This document shows, one piece after another, positions 1-8,310 of a stretch of 64,000 nucleotides of DNA. Origin of the DNA: Onishia taeanensis (lineage in GTDB: Bacteria > Pseudomonadota > Gammaproteobacteria > Pseudomonadales > Halomonadaceae); assembly GCF_900100755.1 (NCBI RefSeq), contig NZ_FNCI01000003.1, positions 1-64,000 of the forward strand, in the 5' to 3' direction. A model generated the notes under the pieces. The model was not told where the DNA came from. It did not search any database and saw only the letters and a list, made by a program, of their open reading frames with translations. Every line of letters starts with the position of its first letter. Position 1 is the first letter of the stretch. The position numbers and the translations under genes were made by a program.

Positions 1-444
1 ACCGGCACGCTCACCTACACCGTCAGTGATGGCAGCGCCACCGACACCGCCAGCGTGACCCTGACCGTCAACGGCGTGAACGACGCCCCAACCGGCAACA
101 CCGATGGTGGCACCGGCGCTGCCGATGACGTCTTCACCACCGACGAAGACACCGCGCTGAGCGGGGCCAACGTGCTGACCAACGACACCGACCCCGAGGG
201 CGATAGTCTCTCGGTCAGCGACGCCGGCAGCCGCCAGGTGACCTTCACCGGGCCCGATGGTTTTACGGTGACCACCAGCGTCACCATCGCCGCCGATGGC
301 AGCGTAAGCTTCGACCCGGCCGGCGACTTCGACGCCCTGGGCGCAGGCGAAGCCGCCACCGGCACGCTCACCTACACCGTCAGTGATGGCAGCGACACCG
401 ATACCGCCAGCGTGACCCTGACCGTCAACGGCGTGAACGACGCC
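1..444 (+). repeat. Near-identical 357-bp tandem repeat inside the adhesin gene
   Basis: Bases 1-90 recur at 358-447 with two mismatches by eye over the first 90 bases (gcc/gac, gac/gat); the copies diverge just after NDAP. The period is 357 bp (119 residues), one VCBS-like domain. The array continues off the left edge, so copy number cannot be read here. Sequence after about base 445 is unique and visibly less GC-biased. Confidence 0.85.
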
Positions 445-2511
445 CCAGCGTCGTCGGATTCCCAGTTTACGGTTCAGGAAGATACAGCTTATACGCTAGA
501 CCTTGATGATTTCGGGTATTACGCCGATGTCGAAGGCGATGCCTTGGCGGCTATCGAGATCACTTCGCTTCCGGAAAATGGCGTACTGGAGCTATCGGGG
601 GAGCAGGTGTTTGCGGGTGACACCATTGCTATCTCCGCTATTGAGGCCGGCGATCTCGTGTTGGTGCCCGATACGAATACAGATGAAGATGGTGCCTTTG
701 GATTCCGCGTCCAGGATGCCGCCGGTGACTGGTCGAAGAGCACCTATCAGGCCGCGGTAGTGGTGGAGGCGATTGCCGATATACCTGACGTTGCCATCCA
801 GCTCGGCGCCCCCACGGAGCTCAAGGATACGCTTCAGTATGAGAGCAAGTCTCTGACCTTCGATGCTAAGCTCGGCGACGATAAGGGCGATGGCAACATC
901 GATGGCAACTCCAGTAACTACGAAGAAAGTGTCTCCCAGACACTGAGCTTCGGCCCGCAATATGCGGGACAGACGGTATCCCTGACATTGGATGTCGATA
1001 TACAGGGAACCTGGAACCAAGGATGGGGTGTGACCGATGATTATTGGCAGGTGCTGTCCGGTGACGAGGTGCTTGAGACATTTACTTATGGTTCACGTTG
1101 GAACGAGGACGTTTCAGGCAACTACGTCTATTCGGGTCAGGAAAATGCGAGCCTGGTAGTGACGCTGGATGAGAATGGTGAGGTGGCCTTGTCGTTCCGG
1201 GCCTCGACTACCGAGAAGAGTGAGACGGTCACCATTAATGGAGCAACCGGCGAGGTGGCAGGTACCACCTATGAAGTGGTCACAGGATACGAATATTCTA
1301 TCGATGTCTCGGCAGCGCTTCAGGATCTCGATGGCTCTGAGAGCCTGAGCCTGTTGATCGAAGGGGTGCCGGAGGGCGCGACGCTTAGCCAAGGAACAGA
1401 CAACGGCGATGGTACTTGGATGCTGTCGGTGGCGCCCGGAGAACAGGACGTTGTGACCAACCTTACAATGACAACACCCGCTAATGTGAATGGGGGCTTT
1501 ACTCTCACCGTCAAGGCGACGGCGACAGAGGCATCTGGCGGAGACTCGGCCGTGAATACGGCGATGGCAGTCGCATCTGCTTATGAGTCAGGAATCCCGA
1601 GTGTCGACGCGCCGTCAGCCGAACCGATCATTGCCGGTTACTACGGCTATGTCTCTGGCCAGGGGCACGGTAACAACACCGGCACCTATGCCAATAATAA
1701 TGGCTTGAAGGAGACCTCGGCTTCCAATGCCGAAGCGATAGTCAGTGCCGATGGATTCTACTCCGTTGAACGAAACGGCCACCCGCACTCAGAAACCAGC
1801 GATCGAATCGACCCGACCGAAGCACTTGTCCTCAAGCTGGGCCAGTCGGTAACCAGTGTGACCTTCGAAGTTCAGGGGAATGTTGGCGAGGCTCAGTGGT
1901 CTGTATTTGCCGCTAATGGCGATCGCCTTGGGGGTGCCAGCGCTCTCGGTGATCCTAATAGTGAAGGCTTGCTGACGGTCTCCTACGATATGCCTTTTAG
2001 CTATATTGCTCTGGATGGTGGTGATGATTCTGCCTTCGCGGTCAAGCCAGTCGGTATCGGCATTGCGGGCACAGCCTCGGATGACACACTGAATGGGTCG
2101 GCGGGAGACGACACGCTGATCGGCGGTGAGGGAGACGACATCCTCTACGGCCAGGAAGGTGCCGATGTCTTTGCTTGGCAGCTAGGTGACGAAGGGCAAC
2201 CCGGCAACCCGGCCCAAGATACTGTGAAGGACTTTTCGCTTGCCGAAGGGGATTCCCTCAATCTTGCCGAGCTGCTGGTCGACGAGCGATCTGGCTCAAT
2301 TGATGACTATTTGCATGCCGCACCCAGCGCCAGTGGCGGCGACACCATCTTGCATGTCAGTACTGGCGGAGGTTTTGCTGGCGATTATGCCAACAATGCG
2401 GGGCAGGAAGATCAGACGATTACCCTGGATGGGGTGTCGATGGGTGACCGATCGTCACAGGAATTTATCAACGATCTAATTAATAATGGCAACCTGCATA
2501 TTGATCAGTGA
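1..2511 (+). CDS. C-terminal part of giant RTX-type repeat adhesin (LapA-like), 5' truncated
   Basis: The reading frame is open from base 1, so the gene begins upstream and only its last 836 codons are visible. It starts inside VCBS/cadherin-like repeats (recurring NGVNDAP at repeat ends), followed by a tandem-95/cadherin-like module and non-repeated beta-rich sequence. Near the end, about bases 2060-2180, are glycine/aspartate RTX nonapeptides (GSAGDDTLIGGEGDD) that bind calcium, then a domain typical of type I secretion C-terminal targets (DTVKDFSLAEGDSLNL). The family is exported by a type I secretion system and tethers cells to surfaces. The lapG-lapD pair 0.5 kb downstream supports a LapA-like retained adhesin. 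Its N-terminal cleavage site and export genes lie outside the window. Family assignment is firm; the specific ligand is unknown. Confidence 0.9.
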   Translation, partial: TGTLTYTVSDGSATDTASVTLTVNGVNDAPTGNTDGGTGAADDVFTTDEDTALSGANVLTNDTDPEGDSLSVSDAGSRQVTFTGPDGFTVTTSVTIAADGSVSFDPAGDFDALGAGEAATGTLTYTVSDGSDTDTASVTLTVNGVNDAPASSDSQFTVQEDTAYTLDLDDFGYYADVEGDALAAIEITSLPENGVLELSGEQVFAGDTIAISAIEAGDLVLVPDTNTDEDGAFGFRVQDAAGDWSKSTYQAAVVVEAIADIPDVAIQLGAPTELKDTLQYESKSLTFDAKLGDDKGDGNIDGNSSNYEESVSQTLSFGPQYAGQTVSLTLDVDIQGTWNQGWGVTDDYWQVLSGDEVLETFTYGSRWNEDVSGNYVYSGQENASLVVTLDENGEVALSFRASTTEKSETVTINGATGEVAGTTYEVVTGYEYSIDVSAALQDLDGSESLSLLIEGVPEGATLSQGTDNGDGTWMLSVAPGEQDVVTNLTMTTPANVNGGFTLTVKATATEASGGDSAVNTAMAVASAYESGIPSVDAPSAEPIIAGYYGYVSGQGHGNNTGTYANNNGLKETSASNAEAIVSADGFYSVERNGHPHSETSDRIDPTEALVLKLGQSVTSVTFEVQGNVGEAQWSVFAANGDRLGGASALGDPNSEGLLTVSYDMPFSYIALDGGDDSAFAVKPVGIGIAGTASDDTLNGSAGDDTLIGGEGDDILYGQEGADVFAWQLGDEGQPGNPAQDTVKDFSLAEGDSLNLAELLVDERSGSIDDYLHAAPSASGGDTILHVSTGGGFAGDYANNAGQEDQTITLDGVSMGDRSSQEFINDLINNGNLHIDQ

Positions 2512-2571
2512 TGGGTCTGTGGCGATATCGCAAGCCCGTGTCAGGGATGAAACGTCTCGCGAGGAGGCAGT

Positions 2572-2904
2572 GTGTACATCAAACGCAATAAGGCGGGAAA
2601 TATCGAGCAGCTCAGCCGCGTAGCGACAGACGAGTGTCGGGAGCGAATCGATGTTGACGCCCCCGAACTGGATGTCTTTCTGGGACGAGAGGACAATGAA
2701 AGCGGGGCCAGGCTCGCTCAGTCGGATTTGGGTCTGGTTCGCGTGATTGAGGACCTGGTCGATGTGCTCATCGAACGCAACTTGATCAGCTTCACCGATC
2801 TACCAGAGCCTGCGCGGGAAAAGTTGATGACTCGCCAGACGCTTCGGCAGCGTCGTAACAGCGTGAGTCTGCTAAGCGAGGAAGACGAGGAAGAGTCAAT
2901 TTAG
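2572..2904 (+). CDS. Small conserved protein beside lap adhesin genes (often mislabelled tryptophan synthase beta-like)
   Basis: A 110-residue acidic soluble protein starting at GTG 2572 with a strong ribosome site (gaggaggc) just upstream. Its centre reads QSDLGLVRVIEDLVDVLI followed by ISFTDLPEPAREKL. This pattern matches, from memory, a short protein found next to LapA-type adhesins in Pseudomonas that databases often call tryptophan synthase subunit beta-like. It shows no tryptophan synthase motif. No signal peptide or membrane segment is visible. Placement between the adhesin stop and a terminator suggests co-transcription with the adhesin and a role in its regulation or biogenesis, but no function is established. 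Confidence 0.75.
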   Translation: MYIKRNKAGNIEQLSRVATDECRERIDVDAPELDVFLGREDNESGARLAQSDLGLVRVIEDLVDVLIERNLISFTDLPEPAREKLMTRQTLRQRRNSVSLLSEEDEEESI

Positions 2905-2949
2905 GACCCAACCTAGGTCAGTGCAGCTCCATTGCTGCTTGGACCTTAT

Positions 2950-2980
2950 AAGCCGGATTGGCCATTGGTCAATCCGGCTT
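2950..2980. terminator. Hairpin terminator between convergent adhesin and lapD operons
   Basis: Perfect 11-bp arms aagccggattg (2950-2960) and caatccggctt (2970-2980) surround a 9-base loop. The hairpin lies between the stop of the small plus-strand gene (2904) and the stop of minus-strand lapD (3033). T-richness on either side is modest, so it probably works in both directions. Confidence 0.7.
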
Positions 2981-3032
2981 ATTAGTGATTGCCTGTATCG
3001 TGACTTTGCGCGGTACTACCGTGCGTATTGTC

Positions 3033-4937
3033 TTAATCTTCGATCTTGACCGCCGTGCCCGTGACACCATCCATGCCAAGCTCAAGAAGCACCCGGTGCT
3101 CCTCTGGGGTGGATACGCCCTCGGCGATCGCTAGGATGCCCAGTGAGTGACTGAGGGTGGCCATTCCGCGAAGCAGGGTCTGCTGGGCCGATTGGTGATC
3201 AACTCCCTTAGTGAGCGAGGTATCGAACTTCAAATAGCTAAGGCCACTGTCCTGAAGGTCGGCTAGGTGAGTAAATTGCTGCCCGACGTGCTCTAGGCCA
3301 ATACGGCACTCGAAGCGGCGCAGGTCATGGCACAGTGACTTGAAGTCTTCCATATGATGGACGGCCACCGATTCGGGTAGCTCCAGCCATAAACGCTTTG
3401 CCTCGCGAGGGTAGGCGCTTAGCAGTGCGATCAATCGCTGCCGGAAATCGGTACTCGAAATGGCCCTTGAGGTGAGATTGAGCGCCAGAGGTGTCTCTTC
3501 CCTTTCCAGGCACTTGAGCGCGCTGGTGATGCTGGCAAGATCCAGAGCGTCGTCCATCCCGAAGCGTGAGATCCAGCCGAGATAGGCACCTGCGGGTTGC
3601 CACTCGCCTGCCAACCATAGCCGTGACGGACATTCTTCGTGTAGCAAGCTGCCATTGGCATCCATGACCGGGTAACGGGCTAGCTGAACCCCATGAGCGA
3701 GTGCAGCATTCAGCGCGTTGCGCCATTCCGAATGGGTGCTAAAAAGTAGATGCCCTGTGTGCTGGTTCGCTACGCAAACCGTTCTGCCACCACGTAGCTC
3801 CGCCTTGGCGAGTTCGCCGTCAAGCCGACTCAGTATTACGTCACGGGTTTCCTGTCGTGAGATGCCCACTATGCCAATGGGAAGATTGAGCAGCACAGGT
3901 TGCCGGTCGGCAATGGGGTGTAGCCGCCGCTTTAGCTGGTCCGCCACATCATCGGCTGACAGGCTGTTAGGCAGCAGTAGCGCAAAATCACTGCCATTGA
4001 GCCGGCCTGCCTGGCTTCCCGGGTATTCCAGGGCATACTGATGGAGCGTGGAGGCTAGGTCATGGAGGAAACGGTCGGTCTCAGGGCGGCCCATTCCTTC
4101 ATTGAGACCTTCCAGGTCGGATACGCGCACCAGCGCCAAGCAGCCATGATGGAGTTCTTCATCGCTTTCCAGCACGTATCCAAGGCGAGTCATGAAGTAT
4201 GAGCGGTTGGCAATGCCCGTGGTTTCATCTTGTTGTAACTTGCGCCTCAGCTCTTCTAGTTGACCGCTTTCTCGGGTCAGCATCTGACGCACGCTGCCAG
4301 ACAGCCTGTTCATGGCCATGACAAGGTCGCGAAGCTCCCGGGTCTTGGGTTCTGGCGAAGTGGTGAAGCGCCGGTTGCCGATGTCGTTTGCCTGGGCAAT
4401 CACGGCTGAAAGCGGTCGACGGATCTGCAAGACAAGCAGCCAGGCTATCAGCATGCTGATAAGGGCGGCAAAGGCGAACCAGGTAACCAGTTGCTGGCTA
4501 CTGCGCCACAGCGAGCGGTAGGCATAGCTATGCTGACTCTGCAGTGTCAGCGTGCCGTACTGTCGCCAGCCGTCCTGCACAACCGCACTGCCAGCCGGCA
4601 CTGAAATGCGCACCAAATCGACGAACCAGCCGGGTACGTCACCGATGGAAGGCGAGGCTTCCCGGCGCAGAATGAGATCCCCTCCGGGGTCACGCAGCTC
4701 GATGCGCTGGTAGTGACCGGTATCGAACTGGGCAGACAGCAATAGCTCAATGGTGACGGGGTCCTTATCGAGCTGGCTCATGGACAAGGCGAGGGCATTG
4801 GCATTGTCCTCGTTTTTTATGCGCACTTCCTGCTCGATGTAATGCCGACTGGTCGATAGGCCCACTATCAAACTGCCGCCGAATGCCAGCAATAGTACTG
4901 CGGCTATGGAGAGCCATAGCTTTGTGATCAGAGACAT
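3033..4937 (-). CDS. lapD: LapD-like inner-membrane c-di-GMP receptor (degenerate GGDEF-EAL)
   Basis: 634 residues: TM1 (about 7-29), a periplasmic LapD/MoxY-like domain (30-150), TM2 (151-171), HAMP (to about 225), GGDEF domain and EAL domain. Both enzymatic signatures are broken: GGDEF is NGSDF (residues 314-318) and the EAL motif is EEC (about 434-436). This is expected for a c-di-GMP receptor rather than a cyclase or phosphodiesterase. In Pseudomonas, LapD bound to c-di-GMP sequesters the periplasmic protease LapG and so keeps the adhesin on the surface. The gene follows lapG by 43 bp on the same strand, and a GGAGG ribosome site precedes its ATG at 4937. The adjacent adhesin gene completes the module. 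Confidence 0.9.
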   Translation of the reverse strand: MSLITKLWLSIAAVLLLAFGGSLIVGLSTSRHYIEQEVRIKNEDNANALALSMSQLDKDPVTIELLLSAQFDTGHYQRIELRDPGGDLILRREASPSIGDVPGWFVDLVRISVPAGSAVVQDGWRQYGTLTLQSQHSYAYRSLWRSSQQLVTWFAFAALISMLIAWLLVLQIRRPLSAVIAQANDIGNRRFTTSPEPKTRELRDLVMAMNRLSGSVRQMLTRESGQLEELRRKLQQDETTGIANRSYFMTRLGYVLESDEELHHGCLALVRVSDLEGLNEGMGRPETDRFLHDLASTLHQYALEYPGSQAGRLNGSDFALLLPNSLSADDVADQLKRRLHPIADRQPVLLNLPIGIVGISRQETRDVILSRLDGELAKAELRGGRTVCVANQHTGHLLFSTHSEWRNALNAALAHGVQLARYPVMDANGSLLHEECPSRLWLAGEWQPAGAYLGWISRFGMDDALDLASITSALKCLEREETPLALNLTSRAISSTDFRQRLIALLSAYPREAKRLWLELPESVAVHHMEDFKSLCHDLRRFECRIGLEHVGQQFTHLADLQDSGLSYLKFDTSLTKGVDHQSAQQTLLRGMATLSHSLGILAIAEGVSTPEEHRVLLELGMDGVTGTAVKIED

Positions 4938-4980
4938 TCCGTGGCCCCTCCGTGCCGCCCATGGGCGGTGCTGTCTATTA

Positions 4981-5685
4981 TCATAGGAATCCTTGCTCCT
5001 GCATTCTGGCCAGCACGCTACGCCAGCGCGATAGCCGCTGCACGGGATCGGCCCGCGAGCGGCTGGAGCCGCCTGCCCAAAGGCCGTCGCTATTGAAGCT
5101 GAACACGGGGGTGAGATCGTTCCGTTCGCTAGCCGGCCGGATGCTCTCCACTAGGTTGTCCAGTACCTGCGGTTCCGCGCCGGGCAGTTGGTAATAGCCC
5201 AGCACCATGTGCGCTTGCGAAAGCCCGCCACGGCCAATACTCGCCCGGACGTAGATCAATCGCAGCCGCTCGGTGGGAACACCTAGCTGCATCAGGCTGA
5301 TGTATTTGGCGATGGTAAAGTCTTCGCAGTCGCCATCTCCCTTTCCCAGCGTTTCCAGCGGGGTCGCCCAATAATCCTCCTGCTGCCAAATGGCTCGATC
5401 CTCCAGCCAGCGAATCCGCTGGTTGAAGAAGTCGTTGACACCCCTTAGCTGTGCGGCAATACCCAGTGGCTGAAGGCGATCAAGCAATGCAAGCCAGGCA
5501 TCCAGGGCAGCGATGCCCTCGGCACCAAAGCGAGACTGCATGACCTGACGTAAACGACTGGGGTTGAGGGTTGCGGCGACTGGCGATGAAAGCCCCAGGC
5601 AGGAGGCGGCCACTAACGCTCCCATCCCCATCAACAACTGGCGTCGTTGACGGCGAAAGGTGGGGCTGGAAAGTGGTCGAGCCAT
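4981..5685 (-). CDS. lapG: LapG-like periplasmic transglutaminase-type cysteine protease
   Basis: 234 residues. The catalytic triad of the bacterial transglutaminase-like cysteine protease family is visible: Cys120 in GDGDCEDF, His159 in QAHMVL and Asp176 in VLDNL. LapG cleaves the N-terminal region of LapA-type adhesins and releases them. The N-terminus has an arginine-rich stretch (RRQRRQLLMG) before a hydrophobic segment ending near VAA, so it is exported; the twin arginines could make it a Tat substrate. It is the first gene of a lapG-lapD pair. Length matches the family. The start at 5685 is backed by AGGAAA upstream. Confidence 0.9.
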   Translation of the reverse strand: MARPLSSPTFRRQRRQLLMGMGALVAASCLGLSSPVAATLNPSRLRQVMQSRFGAEGIAALDAWLALLDRLQPLGIAAQLRGVNDFFNQRIRWLEDRAIWQQEDYWATPLETLGKGDGDCEDFTIAKYISLMQLGVPTERLRLIYVRASIGRGGLSQAHMVLGYYQLPGAEPQVLDNLVESIRPASERNDLTPVFSFNSDGLWAGGSSRSRADPVQRLSRWRSVLARMQEQGFL

Positions 5686-5745
5686 CGGCGATTTCCTGCC
5701 CGAAGGGCCTGAGTAGGAGAGATTTTTTAAGGCAAGATGAATATA

Positions 5746-6948
5746 TCAGGCCTTGCCTGGCCCCTGCCAGATACGTAGCCGCCCCATCCAAGGCAGGCCA
5801 TCAGCATGTTGGCGCAGGCTGTCGGCCGCCTCGTCGAGGTCGAATTCGAAGGACATCGGGGGAACGAAGAGGGAAACGTCGATGCGCTGATCCAGGTAGT
5901 GTAGGTCCAGGGTCAGTCTGGATTCCCAGGCGGCGAGCCCGGACCAGGCCTCGGCGAGCTCGGTCTCCACCTCTTCACGCAGTGGCAGTGCATGAAGAGG
6001 ATGCTGGGGTGGAGCGTGCTGATCGTCTTCGGGGTCGATGTGGAAGGTCACATCGCTCAGGCTAGGAAATGACTGATGCAGTTGCCGGCAGACCTCATTG
6101 CCGACTTCGTGGGCTTCCGAGACGGTGACCCTGGGGTGAACCACCAGATGCAGGTCGACCAATATTTGGCCGCCGACGGTGCGAGTGCGCAGATCGTGTA
6201 CGTCGAGCACTCCAGGGACCTGTGCGGCGGTTTCTTGCATGCGTTGTTGGTCGGCCACGGGTAGCGCGGTATCGATCAACTCCTGGCTGGCTTCCCACAG
6301 TAGGGAGCCACCGATCTTACCGACCATGATGGCAACCACGACAGCCGCAGCGCCATCCAGCCAGCCAGCGCCGAATTGAGCGCCAAACAGACCAACCAGC
6401 ACCACCACGGTGGAGAGGGCGTCTGAGCGCGAGTGCCAGGCATTGGCCTCGAGGAGCTTGGAGCCCACCTCTTTGGCGACCTTCATCGTGTAACGATATA
6501 TCCACTCTTTGGCGAGCAGGGCCACAATGGCGATACCAATGGCCCAGGGGCCAGGTGCCAGAACCGGCGTGCCGCTGAAGAGCCGCTCGAGACTGGCCCA
6601 GGCGATGGCGCCGGCGACGAAGATCAAGATGCTGCCCAGCCACAGCGTCGCTAGTGTTTCGATGCGGCCGTGGCCGTAGGGGTGGTCGCTATCGGGTGCT
6701 TGACGCCCGAAGTGAGTGGCTCCGATGACGAAGATGTCGGTCAGGATGTCCGAGAAGGAATGAATGCCATCGGCCACCAAGGCAGCCGAGCCGACCATCA
6801 GCCCCGCCACCAGCTTGAGCATGCCCACCACGAAGTCGATGCCTGCACCGATCAGGGTGACTCGATGCGCCGCGCGCGTATTGGCGGCGTGGCTATCGGT
6901 CTGGTCGTTGGCCGTGCGATCGTTGGTCGAGGCGGGGTGGTGGGCCAT
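5746..6948 (-). CDS. Cation diffusion facilitator family divalent-metal efflux transporter
   Basis: The preferred start is ATG 6948, preceded by TTGAGGTAA; an upstream in-frame ATG at 7056 lacks support. The 400-residue protein has six predicted membrane segments. TM2 has the metal-site pattern DGIHSFSDILTD (about 60-71) and TM5 has HSRSD, the paired His/Asp sites of FieF/YiiP transporters. A cytoplasmic ferredoxin-like domain follows. Such proteins exchange Zn, Fe or Mn for protons at the inner membrane. About 85 further residues after HIDPEDD exceed the usual FieF length and may be a second small domain. The metal cannot be told from sequence. Confidence 0.88.
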   Translation of the reverse strand: MAHHPASTNDRTANDQTDSHAANTRAAHRVTLIGAGIDFVVGMLKLVAGLMVGSAALVADGIHSFSDILTDIFVIGATHFGRQAPDSDHPYGHGRIETLATLWLGSILIFVAGAIAWASLERLFSGTPVLAPGPWAIGIAIVALLAKEWIYRYTMKVAKEVGSKLLEANAWHSRSDALSTVVVLVGLFGAQFGAGWLDGAAAVVVAIMVGKIGGSLLWEASQELIDTALPVADQQRMQETAAQVPGVLDVHDLRTRTVGGQILVDLHLVVHPRVTVSEAHEVGNEVCRQLHQSFPSLSDVTFHIDPEDDQHAPPQHPLHALPLREEVETELAEAWSGLAAWESRLTLDLHYLDQRIDVSLFVPPMSFEFDLDEAADSLRQHADGLPWMGRLRIWQGPGKA

Positions 6949-7100
6949 GGGGATTACCTCAAAAGGTTGGCCCATCGCGATGGAGCCGGTGGCTGAGAGT
7001 GCGTTAGGGACGGCGGCCGTGTCATGTATTGGGCCGATGGCACCGCCCAGGCGCAAAGCCGAAGGCGGGTTTAATCGTTAGACCTCCACCCAATAGGCGT

Positions 7101-8261
7101 CTAGAGCCGACCGGCGCGGTTGAGTACCGGGTTGGCGTACTGTGCAAGCCACCAATCACGTAGGTGAGTGGGAACCTCTGCAAGCCGGGCATGGAAACGC
7201 TGACGATCCGCGTCGGTGACCTCGGTAAGGTCGACGAGATCCGGGGCCAGACCGCTCGCCTCGAGGGCCAGTTGGTGGCTCGGAAAGAGATGATAGCCCT
7301 TCATGACCTGTCGATCGATCTGTTGGGCAACGGCTTCGGGGCTTTCGAAATCTGCCGACAGTGGCGTGCCGAAGGTCAGTTTGATTCGCCCCTTGGCGCC
7401 GGTGATGCCGGCGACGATGGAGCGAATGTCCTCGAACTCGATCTTCTGGTAAGCGCCTTCTGTATGCATGGCATAGAGCTCGCGGGCCTTTTGCAGGTCG
7501 CAGGGATCATACTCGTAGCTGATCGACACCGGGACCATCTTCATATCGCGGATGATATCGCCTAGCGTTGCCTGCTTGTCGGCCTGGCGTCCTGACATGG
7601 TCAGCATCTTGATGATTGCCGGGTCGGCACGGTCGATGCCGTCCTTGGCACGGCCTTCGCGCTGTGCCATCCAGATTGAATGATTATCCTCGCTAATCGA
7701 ATGGCGGATATAGCGCGAAAGTAGCTGATAGGCCGCCAGCATGGCCCGCTTACCCTTGGCGGAGCGCGGCACGATGAAGCTCTTGTTGAGCCGCATCAGG
7801 TCCGACACATAGGGCTTTTGCAGCAGGTTGTCGCCGATGGCGATGCGGACCGTGCTGCGGCCAGCCTGATAGAGCGCGAAGTTGACGAAGGCCGGGTCGA
7901 GGGCAATATCGCGATGATTGCCAATAAACAGATAGGCCTGGTCATGCTCCAGGCGGTCGAGTCCTTCCACCTCGAAGGTATCGGTCGTGGTGCGGATCAT
8001 GCGCTGCATGTAGCTGGCGATGCGCATCTGAAAATCATAAATGCTATTCACCCCCCGCATTTCGCGGCGGATAGCGAAGCTGGCAAGGGCGCGTGCAATG
8101 CGTGGTGCCAGCCGCGCGAGCCTTGGCAGCTTGAACTGAGTCAGCGCATCGAGCAGCTCGGCATTATTGGCCAGCCGCACGATGACCGCGGCCACCTCAT
8201 CGTCCTTGTAGGGACGAATATCGGCGAAAGGATCGTTTGTTGTGGTGGAATCTGTGGTCAC
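7101..8261 (-). CDS. PlsC-like glycerolipid acyltransferase
   Basis: 386 residues starting at GTG 8261. The central region carries the acyltransferase signature in the form NHRDIALDP, where the His-X4-Asp motif is read as H-R-D-I-A-L-D, followed by IVPRSAKGKRAM and IWMAQREGRAKDG, resembling motifs II-III of 1-acyl-glycerol-3-phosphate acyltransferases. No strong membrane helix is seen, so it is probably membrane-peripheral. Family members transfer acyl chains to glycerol phosphate or lyso-lipids; the acceptor is not known. It sits alone between a metal transporter and rdgC, all on the minus strand. Confidence 0.8.
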   Translation of the reverse strand: MTTDSTTTNDPFADIRPYKDDEVAAVIVRLANNAELLDALTQFKLPRLARLAPRIARALASFAIRREMRGVNSIYDFQMRIASYMQRMIRTTTDTFEVEGLDRLEHDQAYLFIGNHRDIALDPAFVNFALYQAGRSTVRIAIGDNLLQKPYVSDLMRLNKSFIVPRSAKGKRAMLAAYQLLSRYIRHSISEDNHSIWMAQREGRAKDGIDRADPAIIKMLTMSGRQADKQATLGDIIRDMKMVPVSISYEYDPCDLQKARELYAMHTEGAYQKIEFEDIRSIVAGITGAKGRIKLTFGTPLSADFESPEAVAQQIDRQVMKGYHLFPSHQLALEASGLAPDLVDLTEVTDADRQRFHARLAEVPTHLRDWWLAQYANPVLNRAGRL

Positions 8262-8310
8262 GATGAAGAAATCACGAGGTTGAAGACTAAAAAGAAATAA
8301 AGGCTAGCGA

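Noticed and set aside
1-447. CRISPR array or mobile repeat at the left edge
   Set aside because: The repeat is in frame, 357 bp long and encodes VCBS-like protein domains; there are no spacers.
5715-5755. Terminator after the CDF gene (aggcaag/cttgcct arms)
   Set aside because: On the minus strand the hairpin is followed by an A-run, not a T-run, and part lies in the gene's last codons.
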